From NCBI GenBank assembly GCA_023437715.1, contig JAEZFK010000019.1, positions 1 through 64,000 on the forward strand: a stretch of DNA of 64,000 bases, in the 5' to 3' direction. Shown piece by piece: positions 16,729-24,691 of this stretch (position 1 is its first letter; each line of letters opens with the position of its first letter). Position numbers and translations under genes: made by a program. This DNA comes from Bacillota bacterium. Its GTDB lineage: Bacteria > Bacillota > Clostridia > Lachnospirales > Lachnospiraceae. The notes beneath the pieces are model-generated. The model searched no databases. It had not been told where the DNA came from and saw only the letters and a program-made list of their open reading frames with translations.

Positions 16729-17619
16729 ATGTATAAGATTTTAAAAGCAGAGTTGTTAGCTGACAAGATCTATCTGATGGATGTGGAAGCACCCCGGATT
16801 GCCAAAGCCTGCCAGCCAGGAGAGTTTGTTATCGTTAAGACAGACGATAGAGGAGAGCGAATCCCGCTTACGATCTGCGATTATGATCGTGAGAAGGAAA
16901 CGATTACTATAGTATTTCAAACCCTGGGTGCCAGCACTCAGAAGATTGCTGAGCTGACTGCCGGAGACAGCTTTAAGGATGTAGTAGGACCCCTTGGAAA
17001 TGCTTCCGAGTTCGTTCATGAAGATCTTGAGGAATTAAAAAAGAAAAAGTTCCTGTTCGTAGCCGGCGGTGTCGGAACCGCACCTGTTTATCCCCAGGTA
17101 AAATGGATGAAGGAGCACGGCATCGATGTTGATGTTATTGTGGGCTCCAAGACCAAGGATCTGTTGATTCTGGAAGATGAAATGAGAGCAGTGGCAGGTA
17201 ATTTATATGTGACCACTGACGACGGCTCCTACGAAAGAAAAGGCATGGTAACCGAGGTCATTAAAGACCTGGTTCAGAATCAGGGCAAAAAATACGATGT
17301 CTGTGTGGCCATCGGACCCATGATCATGATGAAATTTGTCTGCCTTCTGACCAAGGAACTGGGCATTCACACCATTGTCAGCTTAAACCCCATTATGGTT
17401 GACGGAACCGGCATGTGCGGCGCCTGCCGTGTAACTGTGGGCGGTGAAGTGAAATTTGCCTGTGTGGATGGACCGGAGTTTGACGGTCATCTGGTAAACT
17501 TTGACGAAGCCATGAAACGCCAGACCATGTATAAGACAGAAGAAGGACGAGCTATTTTAAAGGTCCGCGAAGGAGATACCCATCATGGCGGATGCGGGCA
17601 GTGTGGAGGAGAAGAGTAA
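16729..17619 (+). CDS. nfnA: Electron-bifurcating ferredoxin:NADP oxidoreductase, small subunit (NfnA-type)
   Basis: A 296-residue FAD/[2Fe-2S] flavoprotein of the PyrK/HydG-like reductase group. It has an N-terminal FAD-binding barrel (RIPLTICDYD), an NAD-binding fold (FVAGGVGTAPVYPQVKWMKEHG) and a Cys-rich C-terminal cluster site (GTGMCGACRVTVGG...FACVDGPEFDGH). Together with the next gene it matches NfnAB/SudAB, which couples ferredoxin, NADH and NADP in clostridia. AGGAGG is 6 bases before the ATG at 16729; an upstream extension to 16669 has no ribosome site. Its stop TAA shares a base with the start of the next gene. Confidence 0.9.
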   Translation: MYKILKAELLADKIYLMDVEAPRIAKACQPGEFVIVKTDDRGERIPLTICDYDREKETITIVFQTLGASTQKIAELTAGDSFKDVVGPLGNASEFVHEDLEELKKKKFLFVAGGVGTAPVYPQVKWMKEHGIDVDVIVGSKTKDLLILEDEMRAVAGNLYVTTDDGSYERKGMVTEVIKDLVQNQGKKYDVCVAIGPMIMMKFVCLLTKELGIHTIVSLNPIMVDGTGMCGACRVTVGGEVKFACVDGPEFDGHLVNFDEAMKRQTMYKTEEGRAILKVREGDTHHGGCGQCGGEE

Positions 17620-19007
17620 TGGATGTTTTAAAGAAAGTACCTGTAAGAGAACAGGATCCCAAGGTAAGAGCCACAAACTTCGAAGAAGTTTGTTATGGAT
17701 ATAATGAAGAAGAAGCAAAAGAAGAGGCCAGCCGCTGCCTAAACTGCAAGAATCCCAAGTGCGTGGTAGGCTGCCCTGTTTCCATTAATATTCCCGGATT
17801 TATCAAGAAAGTAGAAGCCGGCGAGCATGAGGAAGCTGCAAAAATCATTGCCGAGTCCTCCGCTCTTCCTGCAGTCTGCGGCCGTGTATGTCCTCAGGAA
17901 AGCCAATGCGAAGGCGTGTGCATCCGTGGAATCAAGGGAGAACCCGTTTCCATCGGAAAGCTGGAGCGTTTCGTTGCAGACTGGTCCAGAGAGCATGGTT
18001 TCGTACCTGCTGCACCGGAGAAAACCAACGGAAAGAAAGTCGCTGTTATCGGTTCCGGTCCTTCCGGCTTAACCTGCGCAGGCGATTTGGCAAAGATGGG
18101 CTACGAGGTTACAATCTTTGAAGCTCTTCACGAGCCGGGCGGCGTGCTTACTTACGGAATTCCTGAATTCCGTCTTCCAAAGGAAGGCGTGGTAAAGCCG
18201 GAAATCGAAAACGTGAAGAAGCTTGGCGTTAAGATTGAAACCAATGTCATTATCGGCAAGTCCGTGACCATTGACGAGCTTTTTGATGAGGAAGGCTTCC
18301 AGGCCGTATTCATCGGTTCCGGAGCAGGTCTTCCAATGTTCATGGGAATTCCGGGAGAGAACGCCAACGGCGTATTTTCCGCCAATGAATATTTAACCAG
18401 AAGCAACTTAATGAAAGCATTCCGTAGCGATTATGACACCCCAATCGTGGCAGGAAAGAAAGTTGCAGTCGTAGGCGGCGGAAACGTTGCTATGGATGCG
18501 GCCAGAACTGCTCTTCGTCTGGGCGCGGAAGTGCATGTTGTATATAGAAGAAGTGAAGCAGAGCTTCCTGCAAGAACCGAAGAAGTTCACCATGCAAAGG
18601 AAGAAGGAATCATCTTCGATCTTCTGACCAACCCGGTAGAGATCCTTACGGATGAAAAGGGCTGGGTAAAAGGAATGAAGTGTGTCAGAATGGAGCTGGG
18701 AGAAGCCGATGCTTCCGGCAGAAGAAGGCCGGTAGAGGTGGAAGGGTCTGAATTCGTCATTGATGTGGACACCGTAATCATGTCCCTGGGAACCTCCCCC
18801 AACCCGCTGATTTCCAACACCACCAAGGGCCTTGAGGTCAACAAGCGCAGATGTATCATTGCTGAGGAATCCACAGGAAAGACCAGCAAGGAAGGCGTTT
18901 ACGCCGGCGGAGATGCGGTAACAGGATCTGCAACCGTTATTCTGGCCATGGAAGCCGGAAGAGCCGGAGCAAAAGGAATTGATGAATATCTTTCTGCCAA
19001 AGACTGA
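17619..19007 (+). CDS. nfnB: NADPH-dependent glutamate-synthase-like subunit (NfnB-type, GltA family)
   Basis: A 462-residue FAD and Fe-S protein. The N-terminus has two Cys clusters (CLNCKNPKCVVGCP and CGRVCPQESQCEGVC) for [4Fe-4S] centres. Then come an FAD Rossmann motif (AVIGSGPSGLTCAGDLAKMG), an NADP-binding motif (VAVVGGGNVAMDAARTALRLGA) followed by the VVYRRSEAELPAR signature, and a terminal FAD motif (GVYAGGDAVTGSATV). Directly coupled to nfnA (TAATG overlap) with no GltB large subunit nearby, so the Nfn role is preferred over glutamate synthesis. Ends at a strong terminator. Confidence 0.92.
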   Translation: MDVLKKVPVREQDPKVRATNFEEVCYGYNEEEAKEEASRCLNCKNPKCVVGCPVSINIPGFIKKVEAGEHEEAAKIIAESSALPAVCGRVCPQESQCEGVCIRGIKGEPVSIGKLERFVADWSREHGFVPAAPEKTNGKKVAVIGSGPSGLTCAGDLAKMGYEVTIFEALHEPGGVLTYGIPEFRLPKEGVVKPEIENVKKLGVKIETNVIIGKSVTIDELFDEEGFQAVFIGSGAGLPMFMGIPGENANGVFSANEYLTRSNLMKAFRSDYDTPIVAGKKVAVVGGGNVAMDAARTALRLGAEVHVVYRRSEAELPARTEEVHHAKEEGIIFDLLTNPVEILTDEKGWVKGMKCVRMELGEADASGRRRPVEVEGSEFVIDVDTVIMSLGTSPNPLISNTTKGLEVNKRRCIIAEESTGKTSKEGVYAGGDAVTGSATVILAMEAGRAGAKGIDEYLSAKD

Positions 19008-19028
19008 GTTATATAGGAAATGAAAAAA

Positions 19029-19078
19029 GCCGTTGCCCGGCAGGAGAGCAATTACCTGTAAGGCAGCGGCTGTTTTTA
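19029..19078 (+). terminator. Terminator after nfnB
   Basis: GCCGTTGCC (19029-19037) pairs with GGCAGCGGC (19062-19070), with CCGGCAGG/CCTG inside, followed by TGTTTTTA. Confidence 0.85.
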
Positions 19079-19109
19079 TCGTATAGGAAAGTAAAAAAAT
19101 TTTGCTGTG

Positions 19110-19228
19110 TTTTACGGCAAAAAAAGGCACAAAATTCCGTAAAAATAAAAAAAGTATAAAATTTATAAAATAGGACTTGAATTTGACCACCGTTTTACGG
19201 TAACATATAGATAGAAAATACTGTAAAA
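19110..19228 (+). promoter_or_regulatory. Four TTTTACGG-type half sites before the NlpC/P60 gene
   Basis: TTTTACGG (19110-19117) and CCGTAAAA (19137-19144) form an inverted pair with 19 bases between. TTTTACGG (19193-19200) and CTGTAAAA (19221-19228) form a second pair with 20 bases between. The third site is inside the promoter spacer. This looks like a cluster of regulator sites, perhaps of a cell-wall-stress response regulator; the regulator is not identifiable. Confidence 0.5.
19183..19211 (+). promoter_or_regulatory. Promoter of the NlpC/P60 gene
   Basis: TTGACC (19183-19188), 17-base spacer, TATAGA (19206-19211). An overlapping reading with TTGAAT and TAACAT 18 bases apart is also possible. 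The spacer carries CCACCGTTTTAC, which recurs in the promoter near 41045 on the other strand. Confidence 0.65.
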
Positions 19229-19236
19229 AGGAACAG

Positions 19237-20484
19237 ATGATGAAACGAAAAATACAGATTATTTATGGAAAAAATATAAGAACAATGCGCAGGCTCCTTT
19301 GCGGTCTTCTGACAGGAATACTGGTATGCGGACAGAGCGTGCCGGCCTGGGCGACTTCAAAGGCGGAAAAAGAGAAACAGGAAGCGCAGAATAAGCTGGA
19401 AGAGGCCAATAAAAAGGCTGAGGAAGCGGCAAGCAACAAAAACGCGGCCCAGAACCAGGTGACCAAGCTGTCTTCGGATTTAACTGATCTTTTATCGGAT
19501 ATACAAATTCTGGAAAGCGATATGGACGCCAAGGAGAAAGAGATCAAGCAGGCGGAAACCGATTATCAGGCGGCAAAGGAAGAGGAAGACAAGCAGTATG
19601 CCGCCATGAAAAAGCGAATCCAGTACATGTACGAAAAGGGAGATACGGAATATCTGGATATTTTCCTGCAGGTAAAGAGCATGTCCGACCTGCTCAATAA
19701 GGCAGAGTACGTGGAAGGAATTTATACATACGACCGTAACATGCTGGTAACTTTCCAGGAGACGAAGCAGAAGGTGGCTGATTACAAGTCTGATCTGGAA
19801 GAGGACAAGGCGGAGATGGAGGGCATGAAGCTGGAGTACCAGGAACAGCAGGGCCAGCTTGAGAACCTGATCGCCACCAAGAAAAAGGAAGTCACCAATT
19901 TCGACAGCCAGCTCGCCCAGGCGAAAAAGGATGCCACCGTCTATGCCCAGACAGTAGCAAAGAAAAATGAAGAAATCCGTAAGGCCAAGGAAGAAGAGGC
20001 CAGGAAGAAAGCGGAAGAAGAGGCCAGGAAAAAGGCGGAGGAGGCCAAAAAGAAAGCGGCATCCACCGTCAAAACCCCCACTTCATCGAAAAATAATAAC
20101 AAATACACCGGTCCGTCCTCTTCAAAGAGCAGCGGCGGAACGGCGGAAGGCCGCGCCATCGCAGATTACGGTCTTCAGTTCCTGGGAAATCCCTATGTAT
20201 TTGGCGGGACAAGCTTAACCAATGGTATTGATTGCTCCGGATTTGTCCAGGCTGTATACCGTCATTTTGGCTATTCCGTTCCAAGAAGCTCCTCGGAGCA
20301 GCGCTCCGCAGGCCGGGAGGTGTCTTATTCCGAGGCCCAGCCGGGAGATATCATCTGTTATGCAGGGCACGTTGGAATCTATATCGGTGATGGACAGATC
20401 GTTCATGCCAGCACCCCCGCAACGGGAATCAAGGTAGGAACAGCTACCTACCGTACCATCCTTTCCGTGCGGAGAATTATATAA
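19237..20484 (+). CDS. Secreted NlpC/P60 peptidoglycan endopeptidase with coiled coil (CwlO/PcsB-like)
   Basis: A 415-residue cell-wall hydrolase cutting stem peptides. The signal peptide has a long basic start then a hydrophobic core, with cleavage likely after PAWA (about residue 40). Residues 45-280 are Glu/Lys/Gln/Ala-rich coiled coil with KAEEEARKKAEEEARKKAEE repeats, as in CwlO/PcsB, where FtsEX controls activity. A Ser/Thr/Asn linker follows. The C-terminal NlpC/P60 domain has the catalytic Cys333 (DCSGF), His378 (GHVGIY) and His390 (IVHAS). AAAAGGA precedes two adjacent ATGs (19237, 19240), either of which could start. Alone in its transcript with a multi-site promoter region. Confidence 0.9.
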   Translation: MMKRKIQIIYGKNIRTMRRLLCGLLTGILVCGQSVPAWATSKAEKEKQEAQNKLEEANKKAEEAASNKNAAQNQVTKLSSDLTDLLSDIQILESDMDAKEKEIKQAETDYQAAKEEEDKQYAAMKKRIQYMYEKGDTEYLDIFLQVKSMSDLLNKAEYVEGIYTYDRNMLVTFQETKQKVADYKSDLEEDKAEMEGMKLEYQEQQGQLENLIATKKKEVTNFDSQLAQAKKDATVYAQTVAKKNEEIRKAKEEEARKKAEEEARKKAEEAKKKAASTVKTPTSSKNNNKYTGPSSSKSSGGTAEGRAIADYGLQFLGNPYVFGGTSLTNGIDCSGFVQAVYRHFGYSVPRSSSEQRSAGREVSYSEAQPGDIICYAGHVGIYIGDGQIVHASTPATGIKVGTATYRTILSVRRII

Positions 20485-20528
20485 GGCAGAAGGACAGCTT
20501 TCTCTGTATGAGAGCTCCTGTCCTTGCC
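20485..20528 (+). terminator. Strong hairpin after NlpC/P60 gene
   Basis: GGCAGAAGGACAG and CTGTCCTTGCC arms close on an inner AGCTTTCTC / GAGAGCT stem. There is no T-run, so it may stabilise the 3' end rather than terminate alone. Confidence 0.5.
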
Positions 20529-20556
20529 GCAGAATTATGGCTTTTGTCCAATCGTT

Positions 20557-20590
20557 GGGGTGGGATTCGTTGGAATCCCACCCCATTATT
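20557..20590 (+). terminator. Second hairpin, GC-rich
   Basis: GGGGTGGGATTC (20557-20568) and GAATCCCACCCC (20573-20584) pair perfectly around a 4-base loop, followed by ATTATTGT. It is probably the actual end of the endopeptidase transcript. Confidence 0.6.
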
Positions 20591-21020
20591 GTGTATACAG
20601 GCACTTTGAGTCAGAACTGGAGAATGGAAAAATTTAACGATTCTTTAACACAAGAATAGGAATAAATATATTATACTACAAGAGGCCTGCATATTGGCAT
20701 TGCCGGTTTAGCTGCATGTATAACCACTAATCTGAACGTACAAAGGAGAAAAGCTTGAAAATGTCTTTCCCATACTTTCATTGTTGGTTGGAGTGAGGCC
20801 AGCCTGTAAACAGAAGTGTTTCGCAATGACTTTAAATTATCTTTCGTTTACCCCTGATCCGGAGTAATGCAGCCGTTCCATTAATGGCTTCGCGGAGTTC
20901 AGGAGTTTTTTTTAAGCCTTTGTAAATGGGAGATTCAAAGCCTGAGGAGGAATTCTTAGGGCAAAGAACAAACTGCCGGATGAACTGGTGGTTAATGACT
21001 AGAAAGGAATTAATATACTT
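20591..21020 (+). other. Long leader region upstream of motA
   Basis: No gene of normal size. A candidate promoter TTTAAC (20644-20649), 17-base spacer, TATATT (20667-20672) would give a leader of about 340 bases before motA. An AAAGGAG at about 20742 precedes a 13-codon frame (ATG at 20760, MSFPYFHCWLE) that could be a leader peptide but is just as likely chance. A minus-strand frame over 20832-21092 overlaps the motA start and has no ribosome site, so it is not called. Confidence 0.4.
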
Positions 21021-21806
21021 ATGGAACTGACTACCATACTGGGCGTTATAGTCGGCATTATTGCTGTTGTCGGCGCCATGATTTTTAAGCACATTGATTT
21101 TTCCGTTCTTATAAATCCGGCTGCCTTTTTTGTTATTATTGTAGGTACCATCGCTACGATATTGAATTCATTTCCGGGCCAGAATATTAAAGTTATCGGG
21201 TCCCTGTTCAAAATCCTTTTTACAAAGGAAAAAAGATCCTCGGATGCGGAAGTGATTGATTTAATCTATAATTTGGCAAGACAGGCCCGTACAGACGGCC
21301 TTATGTCCCTGGAAGCGAAAGCGGAAGAGATTGAGGACCCTTTTTTAAAAAAAGGAATTCGTCTCCTTGTTGACGGCATTGAAGGAGAGATGATCGAAGA
21401 GATTTTGGAAACCGAAATCGCCTCAATGGAAAAGCGCCATGAAATCAATGCCAGCATCTTTTCCTCGGCAGGTACATATGCCCCTACCCTGGGCGTTTTG
21501 GGTGCGGTTTTCGGTCTGATCGCCGCTATGGCCCATATCAATGATACGGACAAAATGGCCGAAGCAATTGCTGCGGCGTTTATTGCAACGATTCTTGGTA
21601 TTTTTACCGGCTATGTATTGTGGAATCCATTTGCAAAGAAGCTGAAGGTAAAAAGCCAGCAGGAAGTAATGGCAAAAGAACTCATTATAAAAGGTGTTTT
21701 ATCCATACAAAAGGGCGATACCCCCTTTATACTTAAGGAAAGGCTGCTTGCCTCCCTCCCGAAATCTACGCAGAAAAAAATCGTCGAGCAGGAAACAAAG
21801 GAATAG
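21021..21806 (+). CDS. motA: Flagellar motor stator protein MotA
   Basis: The ion-channel subunit of the flagellar stator, 261 residues. Hydrophobic segments lie at about 4-24 and 33-50, then a cytoplasmic loop with the charged torque region (ARQARTDGLMSLEAKAEEIEDPFLKKGIRLLVDG, residues about 82-115), then two membrane segments (PTLGVLGAVFGLIAAMAHI and AIAAAFIATILGIFTGYVLW) with the conserved Pro preceding the third. AGAAAGGA lies about 9 bases before the ATG. Followed by motB after 11 bases. No other flagellar gene is in the window. Confidence 0.92.
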   Translation: MELTTILGVIVGIIAVVGAMIFKHIDFSVLINPAAFFVIIVGTIATILNSFPGQNIKVIGSLFKILFTKEKRSSDAEVIDLIYNLARQARTDGLMSLEAKAEEIEDPFLKKGIRLLVDGIEGEMIEEILETEIASMEKRHEINASIFSSAGTYAPTLGVLGAVFGLIAAMAHINDTDKMAEAIAAAFIATILGIFTGYVLWNPFAKKLKVKSQQEVMAKELIIKGVLSIQKGDTPFILKERLLASLPKSTQKKIVEQETKE

Positions 21807-21817
21807 GGTGATTACAT

Positions 21818-22627
21818 ATGTCAAAAAAGAAGAAGCAAGCACATCAGGAAGAGGAAGCCGGAGAGGCATGGCTTCTGCCGTATTCGGATTTGATGACCCT
21901 GCTGCTGGCAGTTTTCATCGTGCTTTTTGCCGTCAGTAAGATTGACGCCCGGAAAGCCCAGCAGATGTCCGAGGTGTTTTCCGGAACCATGATGGATAAA
22001 AGCTATGCTGCCGGAGCCGATTCCAGGGGAGACGGAAACGGGGGTAATGGCCAAGGTCAGGGCCAGGGCAGCACACAGATAAGCAGTCCGTCAAATGCTG
22101 AGTCCCAAAATGATCTGGAAGGCTTTTTTGGAGAAGTTGAAATGAAGAAGCTGGAGGATTTAAAAACTGAAATTGATACAAAACTGCATACCGATGGCAT
22201 GGACCAGTCCGTATCAACCAAGATTGATATGCGTGGTCTTGTGGTCAGGTTGAATAATGCCATATTTTTTGATTCGGGAAGTGCGGAAATAAAGCAGCAG
22301 AGTGAGGACACTTTAATTGGGGTTGCAAACCTTTTGAATACTACGGATAACTACATACGTATCGAAGGCCATACCGACAATGTTCCTGTCCGCCACAGCG
22401 GATATTCCTCTAACTGGGAATTGTCTACGGCAAGAGCTGTCAACGTTGTAAAGCTTTTTATTAATCAAGGCAATTTCTCCCCGGAAAAGCTTATGGCTGT
22501 AGGGTACGGTGAGTTTAAGCCTGTGGCTGACAATTCAACTGAAGAGGGAAGAGCCAAAAACAGGCGTATTGATATCATTGTCCTGAGTGAGAAATATAAT
22601 AATCTTGAGGACCCGCCTGCAGAATAA
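21818..22627 (+). CDS. motB: Flagellar motor stator protein MotB
   Basis: The peptidoglycan-anchored stator subunit, 269 residues. One membrane helix near the N-terminus (LPYSDLMTLLLAVFIVLFAVS) contains the ion-carrying Asp (in YSD). A Gly/Gln/Ser linker follows, then the OmpA-like peptidoglycan domain with IEGHTDNVPV, NWELSTARAVNVVKLF and RAKNRRIDIIV. The 11-base gap to motA and the shared direction make a two-gene operon, closed by a terminator. Whether it uses protons or sodium is not evident. Confidence 0.92.
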   Translation: MSKKKKQAHQEEEAGEAWLLPYSDLMTLLLAVFIVLFAVSKIDARKAQQMSEVFSGTMMDKSYAAGADSRGDGNGGNGQGQGQGSTQISSPSNAESQNDLEGFFGEVEMKKLEDLKTEIDTKLHTDGMDQSVSTKIDMRGLVVRLNNAIFFDSGSAEIKQQSEDTLIGVANLLNTTDNYIRIEGHTDNVPVRHSGYSSNWELSTARAVNVVKLFINQGNFSPEKLMAVGYGEFKPVADNSTEEGRAKNRRIDIIVLSEKYNNLEDPPAE

Positions 22628-22673
22628 GGGCTGTATTTGCACATTTTATTTGATTGCTTTATGAGGCTGAAAA

Positions 22674-22719
22674 GGCACTGGTTTTGCAGATGAGAATCTG
22701 CAGAGCCGGTGCCTTTTTT
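22674..22719 (+). terminator. Terminator after motB
   Basis: GGCACTGG...GCAGAT pairs with ATCTGC...CCGGTGCC (one T-G pair), followed by TTTTTT. Confidence 0.88.
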
Positions 22720-22855
22720 GAAATGTCCGGTTTCCTGTTTCAGGAAAAAACGCTTGCGGTTTTTGTCATAATGTGAGAAAATATAAAAAGGTATGATGTG
22801 ATATATTTAACAAAGTACTTTTTCCGATTATTACTTATTTGAAAGGAGTTTTAAC

Positions 22856-23548
22856 ATGATTTATTCACAGGAAGTAGAAGAGATGTGCACAGTGGCACAG
22901 GGCGTTCACCACGGCGCTGCTCCAATCCCAGAAGAAGCAAAATGGGTAAAATCCAAAGAAGTTAAAGATATCTCCGGTTTGACACATGGTGTTGGCTGGT
23001 GTGCTCCTCAGCAGGGCGCATGCAAGCTGACTCTGAACGTAAAAGAAGGCATTATCCAGGAAGCATTGGTAGAGACCATTGGCTGCTCCGGTATGACACA
23101 TTCCGCTGCCATGGCAGCAGAGATTCTGCCGGGCTTGACTGTTTTAGAAGCATTAAATACAGACCTTGTTTGTGACGCTATCAATACTGCAATGAGAGAG
23201 TTATTCTTACAGATTGCATACGGCAGAACACAGAGTGCGTTCTCTGAGGACGGTCTTCCAGTGGGTGCGGGACTGGAAGACTTAGGTAAGGGACTTCGTT
23301 CACAGGTTGGTACCATGTACGGTACATTAAAGAAAGGTCCTCGTTACTTGGAAATGGCTGAAGGCTATGTAACCGGAATCGCCCTGGATGAAGAAGATCA
23401 GATCATTGGCTATCAGTTTGTAAGCCTTGGCAAGATGACTGATTTCATCAAGAAGGGTGACGATCCGAATACTGCTTGGGAAAAGGCAAAAGGACAGTAC
23501 GGCCGCGTTGCGGATGCTGCTAAAATCATTGACCCAAGACACGAATAA
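22856..23548 (+). CDS. NifU/IscU-like iron-sulfur scaffold-type protein
   Basis: A 230-residue protein related to Fe-S scaffold proteins and commonly annotated as 'iron-sulfur cluster assembly scaffold protein'. The central part reads GVGWCAPQQGACKLTLNVKEG then ETIGCSGMTHSAAMAAEILPG. It gives Cys residues at positions comparable to the scaffold ligands and the GC(S/A)..T/S..A pattern seen in IscU. The C-terminal half (about 120-230) is unlike IscU and probably specific to this pair. GAAAGGAG is 7 bases from ATG. It sits 33 bases before the GGGtGRT gene, and the two recur together in clostridia. Function of the pair is not known. Confidence 0.75.
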   Translation: MIYSQEVEEMCTVAQGVHHGAAPIPEEAKWVKSKEVKDISGLTHGVGWCAPQQGACKLTLNVKEGIIQEALVETIGCSGMTHSAAMAAEILPGLTVLEALNTDLVCDAINTAMRELFLQIAYGRTQSAFSEDGLPVGAGLEDLGKGLRSQVGTMYGTLKKGPRYLEMAEGYVTGIALDEEDQIIGYQFVSLGKMTDFIKKGDDPNTAWEKAKGQYGRVADAAKIIDPRHE

Positions 23549-23581
23549 TTATATTTGGCCAATAATAAGGAGGACAAGATA

Positions 23582-24592
23582 ATGGCATTATTTGAATCAT
23601 ATGAGAGAAGAATTGACAAAATCAATTCTGTATTAAACAGCTATGGCATTGCTTCTATTGAAGAAGCAGAAAAGATTACAAAAGATGCAGGTCTGGACGT
23701 GTACGAGCAGGTGAAGAAGATTCAGCCGATCTGCTTTGAAAATGCCTGCTGGGCATATATTGTGGGCGCTGCCATTGCCATCAAGAAAGGCTGCAGAAAA
23801 GCGGCAGACGCAGCAGCAGCTATCGGTGAGGGACTTCAGGCTTTCTGTATTCCAGGCTCCGTTGCTGACCAGCGTAATGTAGGTATTGGACACGGCAACC
23901 TTGGAAAAATGCTTCTGGAAGAAGAGACAGACTGCTTCTGCTTCTTAGCCGGACATGAGTCATTTGCGGCAGCAGAAGGCGCTATCGGTATTGCAGAAAA
24001 GGCCAACAAGGTTCGTCAGAAACCATTAAGAGTTATATTAAACGGTTTAGGAAAGGATGCAGCTCAGATCATTTCCAGAATCAACGGATTTACATATGTA
24101 GAGACAGAGATGGATTATTACACCGGAGAAGTAAAAGAGCTTTGGAGAAAGTCCTATTCCGAAGGCTTAAGAGCAAAGGTTAACTGCTACGGCGCAAATG
24201 ACGTAACAGAAGGCGTTGCCATCATGTGGAAGGAAGGCGTTGACGTTTCCATCACAGGAAACTCCACCAACCCAACCAGATTTCAGCATCCGGTAGCAGG
24301 AACCTACAAGAAAGAATGTTCCGAAAAGGGTAAAAAGTATTTCTCCGTAGCTTCCGGCGGCGGTACAGGACGTACCCTTCACCCGGACAACATGGCAGCC
24401 GGCCCGGCTTCCTACGGCATGACCGATACCATGGGCCGTATGCACTCCGACGCTCAGTTCGCAGGCTCTTCTTCCGTTCCTGCCCACGTTGAGATGATGG
24501 GCTTGATCGGCATGGGTAACAATCCTATGGTTGGAGCTACCGTGGCTGTGGCAGTAGGCATTGAAGAAAGCGCTAAGGCTGGAAAGTTCTAA
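23582..24592 (+). CDS. GGGtGRT family protein of unknown function
   Basis: A 336-residue protein carrying the motif that names the family, SVASGGGTGRTLHPDNMAAG, at about residues 258-277. It has a C-terminal Gly/Ala/Met-rich stretch (MGLIGMGNNPMVGATVAVAVG). The N-terminal third contains ICFENACWAYIVGAAIAIKKGC with conserved Cys. No catalytic assignment can be made from sequence. AAGGAGG is 8 bases from the ATG at 23582; a TTG 27 bases earlier is in frame but has no site. Paired with the scaffold-like gene and closed by a terminator. The strong, even codon use suggests high expression, an inference only. Confidence 0.88.
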   Translation: MALFESYERRIDKINSVLNSYGIASIEEAEKITKDAGLDVYEQVKKIQPICFENACWAYIVGAAIAIKKGCRKAADAAAAIGEGLQAFCIPGSVADQRNVGIGHGNLGKMLLEEETDCFCFLAGHESFAAAEGAIGIAEKANKVRQKPLRVILNGLGKDAAQIISRINGFTYVETEMDYYTGEVKELWRKSYSEGLRAKVNCYGANDVTEGVAIMWKEGVDVSITGNSTNPTRFQHPVAGTYKKECSEKGKKYFSVASGGGTGRTLHPDNMAAGPASYGMTDTMGRMHSDAQFAGSSSVPAHVEMMGLIGMGNNPMVGATVAVAVGIEESAKAGKF

Positions 24593-24612
24593 GAATCAAA
24601 TAATAAAAATGC

Positions 24613-24651
24613 AAAAAGTACCGTAATCTCAATGGATTATGGTACTTTTTT
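24613..24651. terminator. Bidirectional terminator
   Basis: AAAAAGTACCGTAATC and GATTATGGTACTTTTT pair around TCAATG (one mismatch), A-run on one side and T-run on the other, between convergent genes. Confidence 0.88.
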
Positions 24652-24691
24652 AATATGATAATAAAGCAGCCTGCGAAATGCGTCTCAGCTC

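Noticed and set aside
18408..19190. 260-codon minus-strand frame over nfnB
   Set aside because: Mirror of nfnB codons, no ribosome site; the terminator at 19029-19078 lies within it.
20832..21092. 86-codon minus-strand frame before motA
   Set aside because: Overlaps the motA start and ribosome site, no ribosome site of its own, no known family.
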